Of a stretch of DNA of 31,713 bases, positions 30,186-31,713 are shown in pieces. The notes below the pieces were generated by a model, which saw nothing but the letters and a program-made list of their open reading frames with translations, was not told the origin of the DNA and searched no databases. Source of the stretch: Casp-actino8 sp964614655 (GTDB lineage: Bacteria > Actinomycetota > Acidimicrobiia > Acidimicrobiales > Ilumatobacteraceae); NCBI GenBank assembly GCA_964614655.1, contig CAZTPF010000023.1, positions 1 to 31,713 of the forward strand, given 5' to 3'. The first letter of the stretch is position 1. Each line of letters opens with the position of its first letter. Made by a program: the position numbers and the translations under genes.

Positions 30186-30371
30186 TCAGAAGGGTCGGCT
30201 GCGTCGGAAGACGATGGGTGGCGACCACCAGCGCCCGCTGAACCGCCACGACGTGCGGCGGGACGTCGTCGACTCGCTCACGACCACGGGCTTGGGCCAC
30301 AACGCTTCGACGGCCGCGGCAATGGCCACGGCCTCCTCGTCGGTGGGGGTGGGGCGGATCTCGGACGACAT
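30186..30371 (-). CDS. Acyl-CoA carboxylase epsilon-subunit-like small protein
   Basis: A 61-residue protein: RPTPTDEEAVAIAAAVEALW at the N-terminus, then a basic, Trp-rich tail with SRRTSWRFSGRWWSPP. The P-T-x-E-E-x-A-A-I-x-A helix followed by a short basic tail with R-x-S-x-W is what actinobacterial AccE/PccE epsilon subunits look like. They join the alpha and beta subunits of acyl-CoA carboxylases. Position agrees: it starts 11 nt after the carboxyltransferase stop on the same strand. No clear Shine-Dalgarno site is visible, so it may be translated by reinitiation. Short sequence limits certainty. Confidence 0.72.
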   Translation of the reverse strand: MSSEIRPTPTDEEAVAIAAAVEALWPKPVVVSESTTSRRTSWRFSGRWWSPPIVFRRSRPF

Positions 30372-30382
30372 CGGGGAATCGA

Positions 30383-31713
30383 TCAGAGGGGCATGTTGCC
30401 GTGTTTGCGTCGGGGCAACTCTTCACGCTTGCTACGCAACATGCGGAAGCCGGCCACGACCTTCTGACGAGTTTCGGCCGGATCGATCACGTCGTCGACG
30501 TAACCGCGTTCGGCGGCGGCGTACGGATTGGCGTACTTCTCGGTGTACTCGGCCACCAGCTCGGCCCGGCGCGCCACCGGATCGGCAGCCTGCTGGAGTT
30601 CACGTCGATACACGATCTCGACGGCTCCGTTCGGACCCATGACGGCGAGTTCGGCGGTGGGCCAGGCGTAGGCGAGATCGGAGCCGATCGACTTGGAGTC
30701 CATGACGACGTAGGCACCGCCGTACGCCTTACGAGTGATCACCTGGATACGAGGCACCGTGGCCTCGCAATAGGCGTAGAGCAACTTGGCGCCGTGACGG
30801 ATGATGCCGCCGTACTCCTGATCGACGCCGGGAAGAAATCCGGGGACGTCGACGAAGGTGAGCAGCGGAACATTGAAGGCGTCGCAGGTGCGGACGAATC
30901 GAGCGGCCTTCTCGGCACTCTCGATGTCGAGCACTCCGGCCAACACCATTGGTTGATTGCCGACCACGCCCACTGTCTGGCCGTCGACGCGCGCGTAGCC
31001 GCACACGATGCTCTTGGCCCAGTGCGGGAAGTATTCGAAGAACTCACCGTCGTCGACGACCGACATGATGACCTTCTTCATGTCGTACGGCTGATTCGGC
31101 GACGGAGGAAGGATGTCGCGAAGTTCTTCGCAGAGACGATCGGGATCGTCGCCCGAGTCGACCGTGGGCGGCTCTTCCATGTTGTTCTGCGGGAGGAACG
31201 ACACCAGGTAGCGAACGTCGTCGAGGCACGCCTTCTCGTCGGCCGAGACGAAAGTGGCCACACCCGACTTGCTCGCGTGGCTCATGGCACCACCGAGTTC
31301 TTCGAGGGTGACCTCCTCGCCGGTCACCGTCTTCACGACGTCGGGGCCGGTGATGAACATGTGGCTCGACTCGCGCACCATGAAGATGAAGTCGGTCATG
31401 GCCGGCGAGTAGACGGCGCCTCCGGCACACGGCCCGAGAATCACCGAGATCTGCGGGATCACTCCACTCGACAGAACGTTGCGGTAGAAGATGCCGCCGT
31501 AACTGGCGAGGGACACCACACCTTCCTGGATGCGGGCACCGGCACCGTCGTTGAGCCCGATGACGGGTGCACCGACCTTCAATGCGAGGTCCATGAGCTT
31601 GTGGATCTTTTCGGCGAAAACTTCACCGAGTGCACCACCGAACACCGTGAAGTCCTGCGAGAAGACGAAGACCTTGCGACCCTCGATCGTTCCCCAACCC
31701 GTGATCACACCGT
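30383..31713 (-). CDS. Acyl-CoA (propionyl-CoA) carboxylase beta subunit, carboxyltransferase, 5' end outside window
   Basis: The frame runs off the window end, so about 80 N-terminal residues are missing. The 443 visible residues include GRKVFVFSQDFTVFGGALGE, DGAGARIQEGVVSLASYGGIF, GPCAGGAVYSPAMTDF, PDVVKTVTGEEVTLEELGGA, FVDVPGFLPGVDQEYGGIIRHGAKLLYAY and the C-terminal RKHGNMPL tail. It carries both halves of the carboxyltransferase fold. It transfers carboxyl from carboxybiotin to acetyl-, propionyl- or a longer acyl-CoA, for fatty acid synthesis or propionate metabolism. The short epsilon-like gene follows. The biotin-carrying alpha subunit is not in the window. Confidence 0.96.
   Translation of the reverse strand, partial: GVITGWGTIEGRKVFVFSQDFTVFGGALGEVFAEKIHKLMDLALKVGAPVIGLNDGAGARIQEGVVSLASYGGIFYRNVLSSGVIPQISVILGPCAGGAVYSPAMTDFIFMVRESSHMFITGPDVVKTVTGEEVTLEELGGAMSHASKSGVATFVSADEKACLDDVRYLVSFLPQNNMEEPPTVDSGDDPDRLCEELRDILPPSPNQPYDMKKVIMSVVDDGEFFEYFPHWAKSIVCGYARVDGQTVGVVGNQPMVLAGVLDIESAEKAARFVRTCDAFNVPLLTFVDVPGFLPGVDQEYGGIIRHGAKLLYAYCEATVPRIQVITRKAYGGAYVVMDSKSIGSDLAYAWPTAELAVMGPNGAVEIVYRRELQQAADPVARRAELVAEYTEKYANPYAAAERGYVDDVIDPAETRQKVVAGFRMLRSKREELPRRKHGNMPL

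Noticed and set aside
1..31713. tRNA genes, CRISPR arrays, insertion sequences or prophage genes
   Set aside because: I saw no cloverleaf-like sequences, spaced repeat arrays, transposases, integrases or phage structural genes.

Overview
The window is GC-rich, densely coded DNA with very short gaps, mixed gene directions and no RNA genes, CRISPR or mobile elements that I could find. It looks like a chromosomal piece of a high-GC actinobacterium. An acidimicrobiia-like marine or freshwater lineage is my best guess (inference). Pointers are a small acyl-CoA carboxylase epsilon-type subunit next to the carboxyltransferase, a mycothiol-isomerase-like (TIGR03085-type) protein, NodIJ-like ABC genes, and many operon heads whose start codon sits 6-7 nt after a TAnnnT hexamer, the signature of leaderless transcription. 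A run of exactly 100 N flanked by an identical 55-bp sequence shows this is a scaffolded draft, possibly metagenomic.

Layout. 1-7.3 kb: end of a DUF1295 membrane enzyme, a YczE-like membrane protein, a family III CoA transferase divergent from a cyclase-family hydrolase and an SDR, an M20 amidohydrolase divergent from a Nudix hydrolase, then a nested palindrome and an operon of a thiamine-binding-type protein, a YheO-type HTH regulator and a HAD phosphatase. 7.3-15.0 kb: an MscS-type channel, then a carbohydrate block. An alpha-L-fucosidase (GH29, +) faces a minus-strand run of phosphonate monoester hydrolase/sulfatase, TIGR03085-type protein, PA14-containing GH3 glycosidase and a metallo-beta-lactamase-fold protein that has lost metal-binding histidines. 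None of these enzymes shows a signal peptide, so they probably act on imported oligosaccharides.

15.0-19.2 kb: an intact MBL hydrolase and housekeeping nucleotide genes (orn, dut, cdd, deoC) with a plsC-type acyltransferase. 19.2-25.0 kb: an aminotransferase interrupted by the assembly gap, translationally coupled to an omega-amidase-like hydrolase (a glutamine-transaminase/omega-amidase or methionine-salvage pair), a GNAT acetyltransferase, a three-gene ABC-2 exporter and msrA. 25.0-28.7 kb: a minus-strand operon of metallophosphoesterase, aminotransferase, family III CoA transferase and nucleoside 2-deoxyribosyltransferase-like protein.

28.7-31.7 kb: two paralogous LuxR-type regulators with phosphoacceptor-less N-terminal domains point at each other and overlap by 76 bp at their 3' ends. 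Each has an AGTA-N6-TACT inverted repeat in its upstream region. The window ends in an acyl-CoA carboxylase beta subunit followed by its small epsilon-like partner. The regulator pair with its shared candidate operator is the most promising candidate for something undescribed. The position-locked hexamer before start codons is the best-supported global pattern, and I used it to correct several gene starts.
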